Source: Melanocharis versteri
Taxonomy: Eukaryota; Chordata; Aves; Passeriformes; Melanocharitidae
Length of the DNA: 64,000 nt
Assembly: GCA_013397845.1 (NCBI GenBank)
Contig: VZTG01005250.1
Location: 161,028-225,027, forward strand
Direction: 5' to 3'
Every line of letters begins with the position of its first letter. Positions within the stretch are counted from its first letter, which is position 1. The position numbers were made by a program, and so were the translations under genes. Shown piece after piece: positions 14,304 through 27,075 of the stretch. The notes beneath the pieces are model-generated. The model did no database searches and was not told where the DNA came from. It saw nothing but the letters and a program-made list of their open reading frames with translations.

Positions 14304-14530
14304 AAGAATCGTAGGACGGTTTGAGTTAGAAGGGACCTTAAAGATCACCTATTCCCAACCTTCCTGCTATGGGTAGGAGCACCTTCCACCAGACCAAGTA
14401 GTTCAAAGACCTATCCAGCCTGGCTTTGAACACTTCCAGGGACAGGGTATCCACAGTATCTCTGGGCAACCTGTTCCAGGGCCTCAGCACCCTCACAGTA
14501 AAGAATTTCTTCCTAATATCTGATCTAAAT
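14304..14530 (-). mobile_element. CR1 LINE fragment, 3' terminal 225 bp
   Basis: This is a minus-strand CR1 copy limited to the 3' untranslated region. The tail is at the left (AGAATCGTAGGACGGTTTGAG near 14305), followed by the 'agaagggacctt' and 'gatcacctattcccaacc' blocks, then 'gacagggtatccacag' and 'aagaatttcttcctaata' at the right. It belongs to the subgroup whose tail region reads 'gggaccttaaagatca', which differs from the copy at 2658. The 5' truncation is near 14530. It has no coding content. Confidence 0.93.
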
Positions 14531-17011
14531 AGAAAACTGGAATTGGGGACATTGTCTTGCTTAGCAGGTAGGAATAGTAGTTTGTTGATAAATGGGAGAA
14601 GTGCTTGGCCAAAACTGCCCTTTGAAAATAGTATTATGTCATTGAGTTAAGTTGATGCTCAGAATATTAAGAGAGTAATTGTGAGGTAAAAATTCCAAAT
14701 GATTAAAGAATTTTGGGTATATTTTATGAGGCCAGTAAGCACAACATTAAAAATATTAAATAAATATTAAATAAATATTAAGACTAATGTGGATATAAAC
14801 ACTTGCTGGCCAGTGCTATCTTTGCAAACAACTGAATCCATATATCAAACAGGACTAAGTTTTCTAGTAACCTGCTTCCTTATCTAAGTCATCCTTTGCT
14901 GTAACTTAGAGCACAGTGATGCCGAACCAGTCTCCTACATCTGGTAAATTGATCTTTTTTTTAACTTAATTAATGTTATTTTCTGTCAAATACTCTAGCT
15001 CTTGTTAACTAAAAATTATTTTGCTTGACTTATCATTAAATGCTTGACCTATTCAGGTTTTATGTTCCCAAGTTCTGTGTGAAAGATATTTTAGACTTAA
15101 AAGCAGATCTAAATGATTGCACTTAAAATTCTATTATTTTATGCAAAAGATCATTAAAGAGAAATAATTAAATAATTCTTGACAAGTAGCAACTAATTCC
15201 TTATTTTAAATTATTTACTCTGTTTTATATCAAATAAACAAAAAGAAAGTCAAATCAATGAATCAAACTTATTTTGCAGTGTCAGGCAGCAACATTTTAT
15301 TACACCGCCTTTTTTCCATATACATTTAAGCACAGTTGTTTAACAAAAAAAAAGAAATCCTAACATAAAGCTTTAAAAGGGTGGGAGTACAGGTTTTTTG
15401 TTTTATTCCAGCATCCTCCCTGAAACGACATCCATATATTTGTGACTTTACATTTTAAAAATAAGATTCTCCAGGTGAAGCATGGAAATGACAAGGAAAG
15501 AATAAAACCTGTAAGAAAACTTGTTAATGCCTGTGCAAACAGAAAGTCAACTTAGATATTACTATGTTCTATTGCAAAAGTCCAGGGAAGTCTGTATAGA
15601 GGTTAGGTCTTTGAAACAAGATAATCATCCAGCACCTACTGTGAGCATCTGGCCTTTTCTAGATAGGGGGCATGACTGGAGTTCCTCAGAAATTTGTCTC
15701 AGCTACTTATAAATAGAAAAAGTTTCTATCCCCTAATAGGCTACATTATTATGTGCTGTGAGTATGTACTGAGCTACTGGGGAGACTGAAGGAGATTTGG
15801 AAGTTATTTGGTAGAAACCTGAAAGATAAATTGAGTTTAGGACAAAAATAGGGTTGAGAAATTCAGAGAAAAACTCTGAACTTTGTGTTACTGAGAAAAC
15901 TGGGGCAGGGACTCTCAGTGAGTCACTTGTTCCATCTGTCAGATTGCTCCTACCTCCAACTTACATGTCTAATTTAATAGCAACCTTTCATATTTAATTG
16001 TGTTGATTTGTTTCTGGAAACATGAGAATCAGAAACCATTTAGCCAAGGAGTGGAGAGGGCAAAGATTTATGATGTCAAAAAGGATAGCAACATATTAAT
16101 TAGAAAATACTGATCAAGACTAAATCCAGTTAGAGGTATTTAATCCCCTGACTACTCTTTTCACAGCTTTCTCTATTAATCTTTACACCAGATGTACTAA
16201 AAGCTTAAATGTGAAAGGTGAAGTACAGAACTGCAAGGAGAATCACGTGAAAAAGACAAGCATTCACTTCATAACCTTTCAGGTCAGAAGTCCCCTAAAC
16301 CACCTAGCACAAAGACGAACTGTCTGAACCTCTTCAAAATATTCTCAAGGTTTGGAGTGCTGAGATTAAAGCTGATGAAACCTTTCTCTTTTTTTGCTGT
16401 TGTTTTTTTTTGCTATTTCTTTTAAATGGATTTCTGTTATTTCTTATTTACACAGCTGATGAACTAGTTAAATAGTCTGTGAATCTTTTAATTAAACATT
16501 CCCTATGTGTTGAAAAATTCAAATACATCTTTCAAATATGTTTTTTTGGTCTTTATTATTAATTTCATTTTCAATGACACATTTTAATTGTATGATCATT
16601 TCTATTATTTCCACAGTAGCTAGGGAAATATGAGGTATTTCTGTGAATCTTAAACATCACTGTCCTGCTATTCTTACCATCACATTCAGATATTGAAAAT
16701 GTAAAGGGGAACAGAAGGCAATTAGGGACTCCCTCAGAAGAAGAGCAGGTTGACAATTTCTGGTGGTAGCAAGTCAAGATGTTGTCACTAGAGTCTACCT
16801 GGAATGAACAGAGAGCAGTGGTTGAGCTTGTGGAAGCTGGTGATTTTTTTGTTTGTGTTTCATCTTATCCTCCGAAGTTTTCTCACTGGTATCAAACACT
16901 TTCTCCTTGTGTTCAATGGAAAAAAGACCATTCCAGGACAGATATTATAAAGAAAGCAAATGTGATTTTCATTTTTGAATTCCTGGATGTATATGAATAC
17001 CATACCCTGCC
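14531..17011. other. AT-rich non-coding DNA with a small 11-mer repeat
   Basis: No gene or element is recognised. A tandem AT-rich 11-mer (AAATATTAAAT-like, about three units) lies at 14750-14783. Confidence 0.6.
14750..14783. repeat. AT-rich 11-bp tandem repeat, three units
   Basis: Three consecutive near-identical copies of a unit reading AATATTAAATA are visible, giving a short minisatellite-like array. It is too short to assign a role. Confidence 0.8.
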
Positions 17012-17039
17012 TATATATATATATATATACACACACACA
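17012..17039. repeat. (TA)9(CA)5 compound microsatellite
   Basis: A TA run at 17012-17029 passes directly into CA at 17030-17039. The overlapping open frames of 64-104 codons on both strands owe their extent to this run (translated as repeated Tyr-Ile) and are not credible genes. Confidence 0.95.
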
Positions 17040-20000
17040 TATGGATACCTCCAAAATTTGTGTGTCCAAATGTGGACTTGTAATGCTTTCTAGTTCTACT
17101 TTTATACTCTCAGCGTCACTGAAACTACTCAACCACGCAATGTCCTTCTTAACCAATGGAGTTATATAATAATAAGCAATTCTATCCTTTCAATTCTTCT
17201 TAGAGAATAGCAATTTTTGGATTCAAATGCTTCAGACTCTTTGATTTGTAGAGAAGTTATAGATCAGAAATGGAACCTTGCAGCAATTACACAGTTAATA
17301 TGAGCTTCATGCTCCCAATGATCAGGTTTTCTTATGTGCATATAATTTGATATGTAAATAAATTACATTATCTAAATTACATAAATATATAGAAAATATA
17401 GTTTCTACTGCAAGATATATAAATTTTACTTTCACTGCTTTTGATGTATTTTTGTCTTTTAGAAGTCCAAATGTATTGAATCATCTGATATAACATTACT
17501 CTCATTTGAATTTTTAAGACTCAGAGAGAATGTTCACAGATGTTTGTACCTCACAAGATGTGTGCAGAAATGCAAAAGCTCCTGTCTAACCCAGTGATCA
17601 TCATTGTGCTTACTGAATGAGATTCATGATACTTTTTCATGACATTAAGACTATTAAATCTAACCCTATGTAAGAAAAATCAGAACTAGAAAATAATTTT
17701 GTCCTAAATTTCTTCCTGTTCTCTTGAATAAGTTGAGGAAAACTGCCTTTTTGAAAGATGTGTGGAATCTTGATCAAATTATTTTGGTGGGATGAGTGAG
17801 TCAAAACAAAAACTCAGGTTGCTGATAATTTTTTCAATTGACAGCTGATGATCTCCATTGTCATTGTGGTGGTTTTTGTTGTTTTTTTTTTTTTTTTTTT
17901 TCTCTTTCTCTTCTGTGAATTACCTATATTTCCACTGATTCATAAGCAAGTGTGAAAAGTACATTTTGATGTAAAGGTGAGGAGTGCATATTAATGAGAA
18001 ATATGATATTTAAAACATCTCCTGTCTTTTAATATCAAATTCATTTATTCTGTTGTAAGTAGAGATGAATTGAAGCATTGACATTTCAATCTGTATGGCG
18101 TTTGGACTTCTGATTTTTAGCTCTGACACATAGCTGAAAGCACAAAAAGGATTTGCATTGAGAAATTTGAATTTAACCTCCACCTAATGTTCTGAATATC
18201 TAGATTTACTGCCCAGGATTTGTACTTTTTCTAGTTCTAAATGAGATAATATATTCATAACTTTCATGTCAGTAAATCTGATGAGCAGATGTCATCACAT
18301 CTTAGTCACTCTGTAATGAAAAGTTAAAAAAATATATACACTTATAATCTTAATCTAATTGCACTTTGTGTAATTTATCTGGCTTTAGCTCTTGTCACAG
18401 TTTGATGTCTTGTACATACGGGTTTTACTTCTGAAAGAAAACATTATAGTAAATAGACCCAGCTGTAGCCCCAGCTATGCTAATGTTTGAAACCAAGCTG
18501 TAGCTTTTATTGGATGGACATGCATGGTTCTAGAACTGGATTTTCTGTTTGAAAACAGAAATTAATCATAATACTGTGGCTAATTTACAACCATATCTGT
18601 TCCTATATGCAAGCTCCAAAGATATATAAGACTATGGATTAAGACTAAAGGACTATGAAACTAGAAGCCATCAAAAGGATCTTCTTGTATGCATCAGGGT
18701 TTTCAACTTGAACTGAAGCTAGAATATGAAATGTTTTACCTCAAAGAGAAAGCATTATTTCATCACATCACAATAAAACCATACACTTTTTAATGTGTGA
18801 AACTCAGACCGGGAAGTTCATACAGTGGGCAATGCACTTCAGCATGACAATGCCTTAGAAAATATTTGTAAAGATGGGCTGAATTCACACCACATGCTTT
18901 CAGAGAACTGTGAGTTCAAAATGACATATAAAGTGACTGAAGTGCTTCTGTTAATGTTGAAAGAGTATAAATGTGTCCAAACTTTGTTTTGTGCGTATGT
19001 GACCATGAAGAAAAATATAAATTGGAGAGCTGATTTGGTTTCAGATGGCGCCTTTTTTTTCTGACTGTGAGATATTTGATATTTCTTGTGGTTCCGGTTC
19101 ATTCCAAACCAAAGAAGTCTTGAATATAAGATAGTGCTGGGAGGGTTCAATTTCCTGGTTTACTTGTTTTCAGTGGTAGCGTAGAAAATATTGTTTTTTT
19201 GTTTCTGAAGTGTTGATTTTTTTTCTTTCTACTGTGGAGCAAGCATCCCCTACAACTGCTAAAAAACAAAGACTGTAGTCAACAGGTTATAGAATTCTCT
19301 TGGTTTTATCTAATAGCATTTTACTCTAAAAAGTTTCTGTTAGCGAGTAGCCTGCTTGATATCACTGCTGCCTTTCTCCTTGTTTACCTCCATTGCCATT
19401 GCACACTATGTACACGTTCTATGAACGTGCCATCCACCAATTGACTCATTACTGTACTCTCATAGAGTTATTCATACAGTCATTGGTGTACATTAATGCA
19501 GAGGGTTTTTTAAGAATAATTAAACAATTAGAGGGTGCTGGCTTGCATTCACTCAGTTTTCAGGTATGTAGCCATTGCTGTATCAGGTGCTGGTGCTATG
19601 AAGAAAGTCTCTGTTGGAAACAGCAGGTGCATTTTTTCTCCATAGTGTTTAACTCTATAGGTACCTTGGACTTGACACCTAGCAAAAGAATGAGAACATT
19701 CACACTGCACAATTTGAACACCATGGATTAACTGATCCATCTCCAGCAGATGAGAAGCAGGAGTTATAAGTTTGCCAGTGCTGAACAATTTCACAAGGAA
19801 GAAAAAATCATTCCACATTGCAAGGCTATTCAAATGCTCTTTTTTCCAATGGTAAGTCTGACAGCGAAGTTGGTGCCCATGAAGAATTGAAGTTATTCAT
19901 TTTCTGAAGGTTAGAACAGCACATGAGATTTATCATTTTAAGTGTTTTTTAGAGAAAAATATCTGTGCAAAGGTTTTTATGCGATGACTGTCATATCTGT

Positions 20001-20518
20001 CTCTAAAGACGTAGAGGAAAAAAGAAACGTTTTCCAGAATTCAAAGCTATTTCACTTGTTCATATGTCTACTTCTGTACTTGTACAAGGAAAACAAATGA
20101 TGAGTTTAGTGTCCATCAGTTAGGAAACAAAGAATCAGTTCCATGTATTTCAATACATATGTGGAAGTAGACAGGGATGGGAAGAGGTGGTCTTTTTAAG
20201 GAAGACACTATGATGTCAGTTCTGTTCTGCTTTTGCCATAAACGTTCTACATTATATCTGAGGTATGGGTTTCAAAGCATTTTCTATCTGTCTCTGGGGT
20301 TTTGTGAGGATAAATACATTAATGTCTGAGTCATCAGGATGCTTTGATGGTAAGACACAAAATAACTGTGAAGATAAAATTAGTAGGCTTTTTCTTCATT
20401 CTTGTACACAAAGCTTGTCTTTGTTTCCTACTGAATTAATCTGGTGTTTATCAGTCCTATCTTTGCTTCTGTACATTGATCTGTGGCTTTTCTTTTCCCC
20501 TGCACAATCTTCTTGTAG
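17040..20518. other. AT-rich non-coding DNA
   Basis: The stretch is unique-looking. It contains a T20 tract at 17882-17901. A 112-codon open frame at 19393-19731 shows no recognisable domain and is mirrored by a 94-codon frame on the other strand. Confidence 0.6.
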
Positions 20519-20542
20519 GACTCCACAACACCAGCACGTCAG
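20519..20542 (+). other. Microexon-like segment (24 nt), speculative
   Basis: A pyrimidine-rich tract ending TTCTTGTAG at 20518 is followed by 24 bases and then a GTAAAA donor-like sequence at 20543. The length is a multiple of three, no frame contains a stop, and frame 0 reads DSTTPARQ. This is the form of a neuronal-type microexon. With no recognised gene family and only 24 bases it may well be chance. If real, the host gene runs on the plus strand. Confidence 0.15.
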
Positions 20543-21689
20543 GTAAAATATTCCTGCCTGTATCCTTATTGAATAATTTATACAATGTTGGTAATTCTAA
20601 TGCTCTGTCAGACTCTCCATCATGTAAATAATTATACATGCACAGTGTACCTGCAGCCAGCCAAAAGAAGTGAGTGTTTTAGTGAGATGTAGGTGCATTA
20701 TGAGGGAAAATCACTGTGAAAATCAGTGCTTAGGTATTTTAAGTTTTCTTTAATGATAATATTTCTCAAAAATTAAGTCTGAAAAAATACCACCAACAAA
20801 ACTGTCTTTTCTTCATTGCAAATTTTTCTTCTTAATGGCATGTGAAAATGGTCTTGATTTAAGACTATTGCTTACAAATTAAGTAGGATTACTCTTCTTT
20901 ATTTATGGCATCTGTAACAAGCTAACAGAGCCTGATGACTCTGTTCCAAAGAGAAGTGCAGATCATCATCTAACAGAAGAATTCTAAAAGAAAAAAAAAA
21001 AAACTGACAACACTTTTGTTGGCCCATGTTTTTGTAACTGTTCCATTAAATTGAAAGACAAACACCTTGGAATACATCAGGGAAATGTCTGAATTGCCAA
21101 CAGCATGACTGAGAAAGGAAAAATAGTAGACGTGAAAAACTGTAAAGTGTAATTTGAAAGGGGCTTGGACTTGGTAGCAAAGGTATATTTTCCTTTTTCT
21201 AGGTCCTAGGATTTTAGATACTCCATTTGTTAAAAAGGAGATTTATATAAGATATACCAGATCCTTTCATTTGTAGAAAAACATGTAGGGCTCTGAATTT
21301 TGGGTAACTGCTTTCTTTAGAAGACAGTGATAGTTACCGCTAAAGTACACTGATTTACTCCACCAACACTGACTTCAAATATTTCCTTTAACTTTTATCA
21401 TTCTGTCCCTGTATGTTTCTTTTGGATGATTAACGTGGTGTTAATTGCTTCAAAAAAGAGTTTAAAATAATTCCATTTCTAGTGATAGCACAACATAATG
21501 CCCTTGTAAGTGTTTTCTTCTGGCAGCTCTACATTCTGCAACACAACAAGTTCTGTGGGTTTAAGCAGATTTTTCTAACTCTGGCACCATGGTACAGGAG
21601 GGTTTTAAAGGGTCATGTGTTTTATAGAAAGCAGAATGAATTATTAACTACTTAATTCCTATACAGACAAGTGTTGAGGAATACATATT
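20543..21689. other. AT-rich non-coding DNA
   Basis: No gene or interspersed element is recognised here. A short A tract lies near 20990-21003. Confidence 0.6.
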
Positions 21690-22230
21690 GTGCAGGTAAC
21701 TGGGGTACAGTTGTAGTGGAGCTGCAGGTTGAGCTTTGGGTGGGAGCCCCAGGCAAGGGGCCATGAACTGCCTACCCAGGGACCTGTGGCCTGGCCAAGT
21801 GACTGGACACTCAAGGACAGGCAGGAGCCAAAACCCCCCAGAATTTCCCAACCTTAGACTGTAAGAGAATAAAAGCCCAGGACATTTTATTTTTGGGGGG
21901 GTCCCTCCTTGGAGTCATTGAGTTTGAGCTGTTATTTTGTAAATGGACCAAGATTAAACCATCTGAAGGATCTGGACATCTGACACTGCCATTGGAAACC
22001 TGGGGCCGAGCCGGTGAGGAAATCTGGTGTGTCTCTGAGTGTAGGGTGTGTAGCTGTGAAGGGACCTCAGTCCCAGCTCAGGTGGTGTGGGTGTGTCTCC
22101 AGAGTGGCTCCTGAATGGTCAGACAGGGAAGCTTCCCTAACACAAGAATTAAGAGGAGCAATTGCTGATTTCCTCAGCCAGGATAATTCTACCTGCCTTG
22201 TTGGTAGTGGTTCGGTTCCTTCAGAGTACA
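21690..22230 (+). mobile_element. Candidate LTR / endogenous retrovirus-derived block
   Basis: A distinctly GC-richer segment stands out from AT-rich flanks. It contains a canonical AATAAA at 21868-21873 followed about 20 bases later by a G/T-rich run (TTTTTGGGGGGGG near 21890-21902), the arrangement of an LTR R/U5 boundary. The CpG- and GC-rich stretch after 21995 could be retroviral leader. I cannot define TG...CA ends or a target duplication, and no gag reading frame follows. The 67- to 78-codon frames inside show no retroviral motif. The alternative is an ordinary polyadenylation region of an unknown transcript. Confidence 0.35.
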
Positions 22231-24473
22231 CATGCAATTCTGTGGATTGAGTTTATGCTGACTTGGGGTTTTGAAAAATAGATGAGAAAAATAAGACAAT
22301 ATTCTCAGAAATCTGAAGATCCACTCCTTAATGAAAATAGAACAAAAAAGTCCAAGTCAATGTTGATATCACTCTTACGCATTCTTCCAACTCTGTTTCA
22401 AATTTACAAAGCATATCCCGTTTCCAAATATGCACACTACATATGCAGTTATGTCTGATGAAATGAATGGAGTATGGCCTTCTCGCAGAAATTTTATGTA
22501 AGCAGTTACCCTGGGAGCTCTTAGTGTAAAACATAACCTAAATATTAATAAGGACAAATGTTCAGAACTCCGAACAGGTGTTAATGCATGCACCTTGCAG
22601 ATAAAGCTGGTAGTAACTGCTAAGCTAAATCCTCTTAAACATCTCTGAAATGTTACCTCTTAGCAGTTATGTTTGACTGCTCAAGAAGATGCCAAGAATT
22701 TAGTGCCAAGTTTCTGTGACCGCTGTTGGCTTCCCTTGAAAAGAGCAAGAAAATTATATTGGACTACTGCTATATTGTACTGGAAAATAGTGATGACTTT
22801 TATAATATTAATAGTGGAGGGGGAAAACCCTGGAAGTTAATATTAACAGCAGTTAATATTTTAGTGTCAGGGTGATACAAGGGCTGAGTGTTCCTTACAG
22901 GCTGATAGCCACAAAGTGTCCCCTGGGCTGGCACTGCAGGGGCCTTATGAGACAGGGCCTGTACCATTGTCCCTAGTGAGGTCATTCATTCAGCTATAGA
23001 ACTGATGGTATGAAACTGTTAAATCTGCATCATTTTGAGATACTGTTGTGCTAAACTTTGAACTGAAAATCAGTCTCTTTGAAGGCCTTTAGAATATTTA
23101 GAATCTGGACTGAAGTATTCTGAGGAGGATTTTCTAGTCACATAAACAATTATATTCTTTGAGGTTGAAATAAAAGCACAGAGTGCATAGTCAAAGTATG
23201 CTAATTTCTGGCAAAAAACCCCTCCATTTTTCTTTTTCACTTGCATACTTCCAGGAAAATAGGAAAATCCTTCCTTATTGACAGATGTTGTTTCTCATAA
23301 ACACTGATGTATTTATGAGACGATTACAACTGGGAGGAACAGCTATTGATCAATGCTGTCTATGCCAACAGGAGGCAAGTTTCCACAACTAACTCTCACT
23401 TTCAGGGTATTCAGAATCTGGAAAAGTACACTGCATAAGGAGTGGAGCAGGGAAAGAAGAGGAGGAAAGGGAAGGGGAAGAACGGAAGATTAAGCTAAAT
23501 TGCGTTGGTTATTTTTTTTTCCAAATTGTTATATAGTGGGGCTTGACAGTATTACACCATATTTTAATATTAATCAAGTCCTAATTTTTATAAACTTAGT
23601 AGTTGTAGAAAACCAAATAGAACACTGACAAGGCAATATGATGTTAAACTTGAATGCATTTCATGAATAATATTCAACAATATTAAATATTAATTTCACA
23701 TTCTCCTGGAGCTGTTAGCAAGACAAGCACTTTTAAACTTGACTTTCCCATGTAATAAAGGCAGACAGAAAATCTTGTCCTGGTGTCCCCAATTCAACCT
23801 GAGCTCTTTAATCAATTCATGTACTCCTTTTCTGTTCTGCATCTTGTATTCCACTTGAAACCATGCACAAAAGCAGAGTAATCATACACTGAAGGAAAAA
23901 GATCTTTTGGCATTCTTAACAAACTCAGAAATACCCACAGCATAGAATGACATTTTTGTCTAAAAACATACTAAGTGATTGCACTCAATAAATCATCTGG
24001 AAGGTACAAGCAAAATTGCCAGTCAGTTTACTGGTGGCTAAGTAGGCTGCCATGACAGCAAGGTACAAAACTTTGTGCCTTACTGGACTGTGAAGTCACT
24101 GAGAATACTTATTGAAGTAGCCTTTTGAAAGGTCTCCTACAGACGCAATGGAGGATAAAAATCTTCCTGTTTAAACAGCTACTGCTCACATATGCTTTCA
24201 TCTCTGCTTTGAGGCATTGACCAGGGGAAATCTTTAATAGTTCCTGAAAGAACACAGTTTTTAATCTCAGTGTGCCATGAGTGATGGATCTTTATTTAAA
24301 TTTCATAATCTAGACGAAAACTGTGACGATTCAGGGGCTGCTTCATGATCTATTCAGACTTTCTTTTATGAACAGCTATAAGAGGTGAGAGGGAGTGGCC
24401 TGGTTGAGGCCAGAAAATGTAGTTTTCTGATAGCACCATAGGTGAAGCAGAATTTGCTGTTGTAGCTTTAGTG
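22231..24473. other. AT-rich non-coding DNA
   Basis: No gene or element is recognised. The purine-rich stretch near 23440-23490 (GGAAAGAAGAGG-like) is low complexity. Confidence 0.6.
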
Positions 24474-24497
24474 GTCAGTCAGTCAGTCAGTCAGTCA
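24474..24497. repeat. (GTCA)6 tetranucleotide microsatellite
   Basis: Six perfect GTCA units span 24474-24497. This is a short array that may vary in length between individuals. Confidence 0.95.
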
Positions 24498-26834
24498 TTC
24501 CTTTGCACGCAGACGGACACTCCAGTCTGGAGAGTTAGACATTCAGAGCATCTTTGTGACAGCAAGATAGAAGAAGGAGATGGAAGTCCTTTGTAAACAA
24601 TAATTATCCACACATTACAAATGGACTGAAAATCAATGCATTGTCTTCTCAGCTTCGCTGTGTGAACTGTCTCTTTTACAGCCGGAATTCTTGTAATCTG
24701 TAGCCAGGATATGTGCTCTTTTTGCAAGATATTGGTGAAAAGTACTTCTATGTCATGAAACAATTTTTGGAGTTTAGCATGAAATTAAAATTATAAACCT
24801 GAGTGGTTTTCTACCAACATTCTAAGAAGTATACATTTTGCTTTTCAAGCTTTCACCTTGCCAATGTTTCTAGATGCTTCTTACTGACTAGAATTTCAGT
24901 TGCTATAACAATGCTATCAAGATTATAAAAGTCTTTCAACAAAAATATAAGAAGTCCTAGATCATGTATCATGTTACAAGGTCCTGAAATTTCTTTTTTT
25001 AAATAATTCCAATATCGTCCTGATGCACAATAATAGATCTTTATCTTAAAATTCTTCCAGATCTGCCCTTCAAAGTATATTCTCTTTCTCCTCTGCTTCC
25101 CATCTTTCACAGAAACTTCTTCCTTTGTCTGGTTAAGGTCTATAGTAAAATCACCAGTAAGGATACAGCATTCTGCTTTTAGTACAGTTTCCTTGTAGTT
25201 GTGATAGTAATTAATTGTAGACAGTTGTGTAAAACTAAATAATAATAAAAATGTATTAAAAATATGGTTAAAGCTTTGAGGACTGTAGTTTTACTTACAG
25301 CGTTTCCTACTTTGTGCATCCGTTTTAGATAATCTCACTCTTTATTAAAGCAAACAGTCTTATTCAGCAAAATTTTCTTCTCCCAAAGCCAAGTTTTTTT
25401 CATTAAAACCTCAGCAGGAAATTTGAATGTTATGATTTGAAAGTCCTGCCTTGATATGTTAAAGAAATTTTCAAGCAGATACGCTCCCATTTTTCTTCTT
25501 TGGGATGAGGTTTTGTTGAAATCAGACCAAAGCAGTATCATCTCTTCCCTTGACAGGAAAAAGAGTTTGTTATGGCAGTCATGACATACAGTGTTTTGTT
25601 GTCTCTGAGAGGATAAAATGCAACAATAAGGTATCCAAGGAGTATTTTCAATTGAAAAGAGTTGACTTTGCAGTGGAAAAGCTAAACTTTTATCAGAAAG
25701 TAGATTTTTTTGGAAAAATCTTCTTTAGTTGAAAAGCCAAGTTTCCATTAAAAATAAGCCTGGTATGCTTTTCCCATCTGTTTTATTCTCCACTGCTTTT
25801 CACTTTATTTCTCCTCTTCTAAGACATATTCCTTCTTATTAAGTTGCACTATTTGATGTCTGTTTGATAGTATACTGTCTTCATCTCTCTTTTAATGTTT
25901 TTTGGGTTTTTTGTGTTTCCTTTTCTGGCTTCTTAGAGCAAGTGCTGTATTTAAAAGGCATGATGGAGGGGATGAAACAATAGGAAATTTTATTCCCTTT
26001 TCTTTTCAAATAGTTTTGAAATTTCCACATAATTGATAGAATATCCAGTTAGAGTATCTGATGATATAATGTTGTTGCAAGTGTTCTCGGTTCAGTCTGC
26101 TGAACTTTCACAAAGGCTCTCCAAGACCTCTACTGAAATCCTTTCATTAACCAGAGTCATAATACGTGCAATACTTCTTTCTTACCATTATCTTTTACTT
26201 AACAAGTAGCAATTAAGTATATTCTTCTCAGTTTCCCTTGAGAATATAACAACCTGTGAGATCTGTTTCAGTCTGTGCCTTTTACATCAGTAAATTGTTC
26301 ATAACTAATATTTATATTTCTAAAAAATAAATAATGACAGGCTGTTTCTTTCTCCATTTTCATCCCTGCAATGAGACAATTTTAGATGTGTCCCGGCTGC
26401 TTTGTTCCTCTCTGGCTTGAAATACTCAGTTTTATAGATATCATGTATCATTAATATCCATTTAAATTACTGAAGTAGGGTCTTGGTAAGCCTGTGTGTT
26501 ATTATGCATGCAGAACATAAAAAGGACCAATGGCTTGAACGTTTAGTATTCAATGTGTTGCCATGGATGTTTTGAAATGTGGAGATAATTTATTAAAGAT
26601 AATGTAAACACCAAAGCAATTCTGATTACTTTCTTTTCACGAGTCTTAAAGGTCAAGCAGCAAAAGCATGCCTTCAAAAGAAGGACTTCCATGACAACAA
26701 AAGGTAGTGGGGGAAAGAAGAGATTGTTGATTCACATGCCTTTTTAGCCAAGAGAGATCCTGAGATGGTCTTACTTCATTTGTTTACATGACAAGAAAGC
26801 AAATAAACAAGAATTGAGGGTATTTTTTAACCAC
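24498..26834. other. AT-rich non-coding DNA
   Basis: No gene or retroelement is recognised. Two forkhead-like motifs in opposite orientation (TGTTTAC at 26781-26787 and ATAAACA at 26803-26809) lie close together. This is noted only as possible regulatory sequence. Confidence 0.55.
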
Positions 26835-27075
26835 CATGCATGATGAGGCCCTGCTCTTCGGGAGATAGCTGAACACCTGCCTGCCCACGGGAAGGGGTGA
26901 ATTAACTCCCTGTTTTGCTTTGGTTGCGTGCATGGCTTTTGTTTTCCCTATGAAACTGTTTTTGTATCAATCCACGAGTTTTTTATCTTTTACCCTTCTA
27001 ATCCTCTCCCACTGATGGGGGAGTGAGCGAGTGACTGTGTGGTGCTTGGCAGCTGGCTGGGATTAAACCATGACA
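26835..27075 (+). mobile_element. ERVL-type solo LTR, 3' part (5'-truncated)
   Basis: This matches the U3/R/U5 end of a well-known avian ERVL-class LTR. Landmarks are 'cacctgcctgcccacggg', 'ccctgttttgctttgg', 'atccacgagtttttt', 'gagtgagcgagtgactg' and the terminal 'gattaaaccatgaca' ending in CA at 27075. The site where relatives carry an ATTAAA-type polyadenylation signal reads TATGAAACTG here, so the signal appears degraded; that comparison is from memory of the family. No matching 5' terminus is visible, so the element is truncated or strongly diverged on the left. No internal gag-pol sequence follows. Confidence 0.75.

Noticed and set aside
16779..17156. Open frames on both strands with Tyr-Ile repeats
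   Set aside because: They are created by the (TA)n(CA)n microsatellite.
19393..19731. 112-codon plus-strand open frame
   Set aside because: It has no recognisable family, is mirrored by an opposite-strand frame, and no convincing splice sites frame it.
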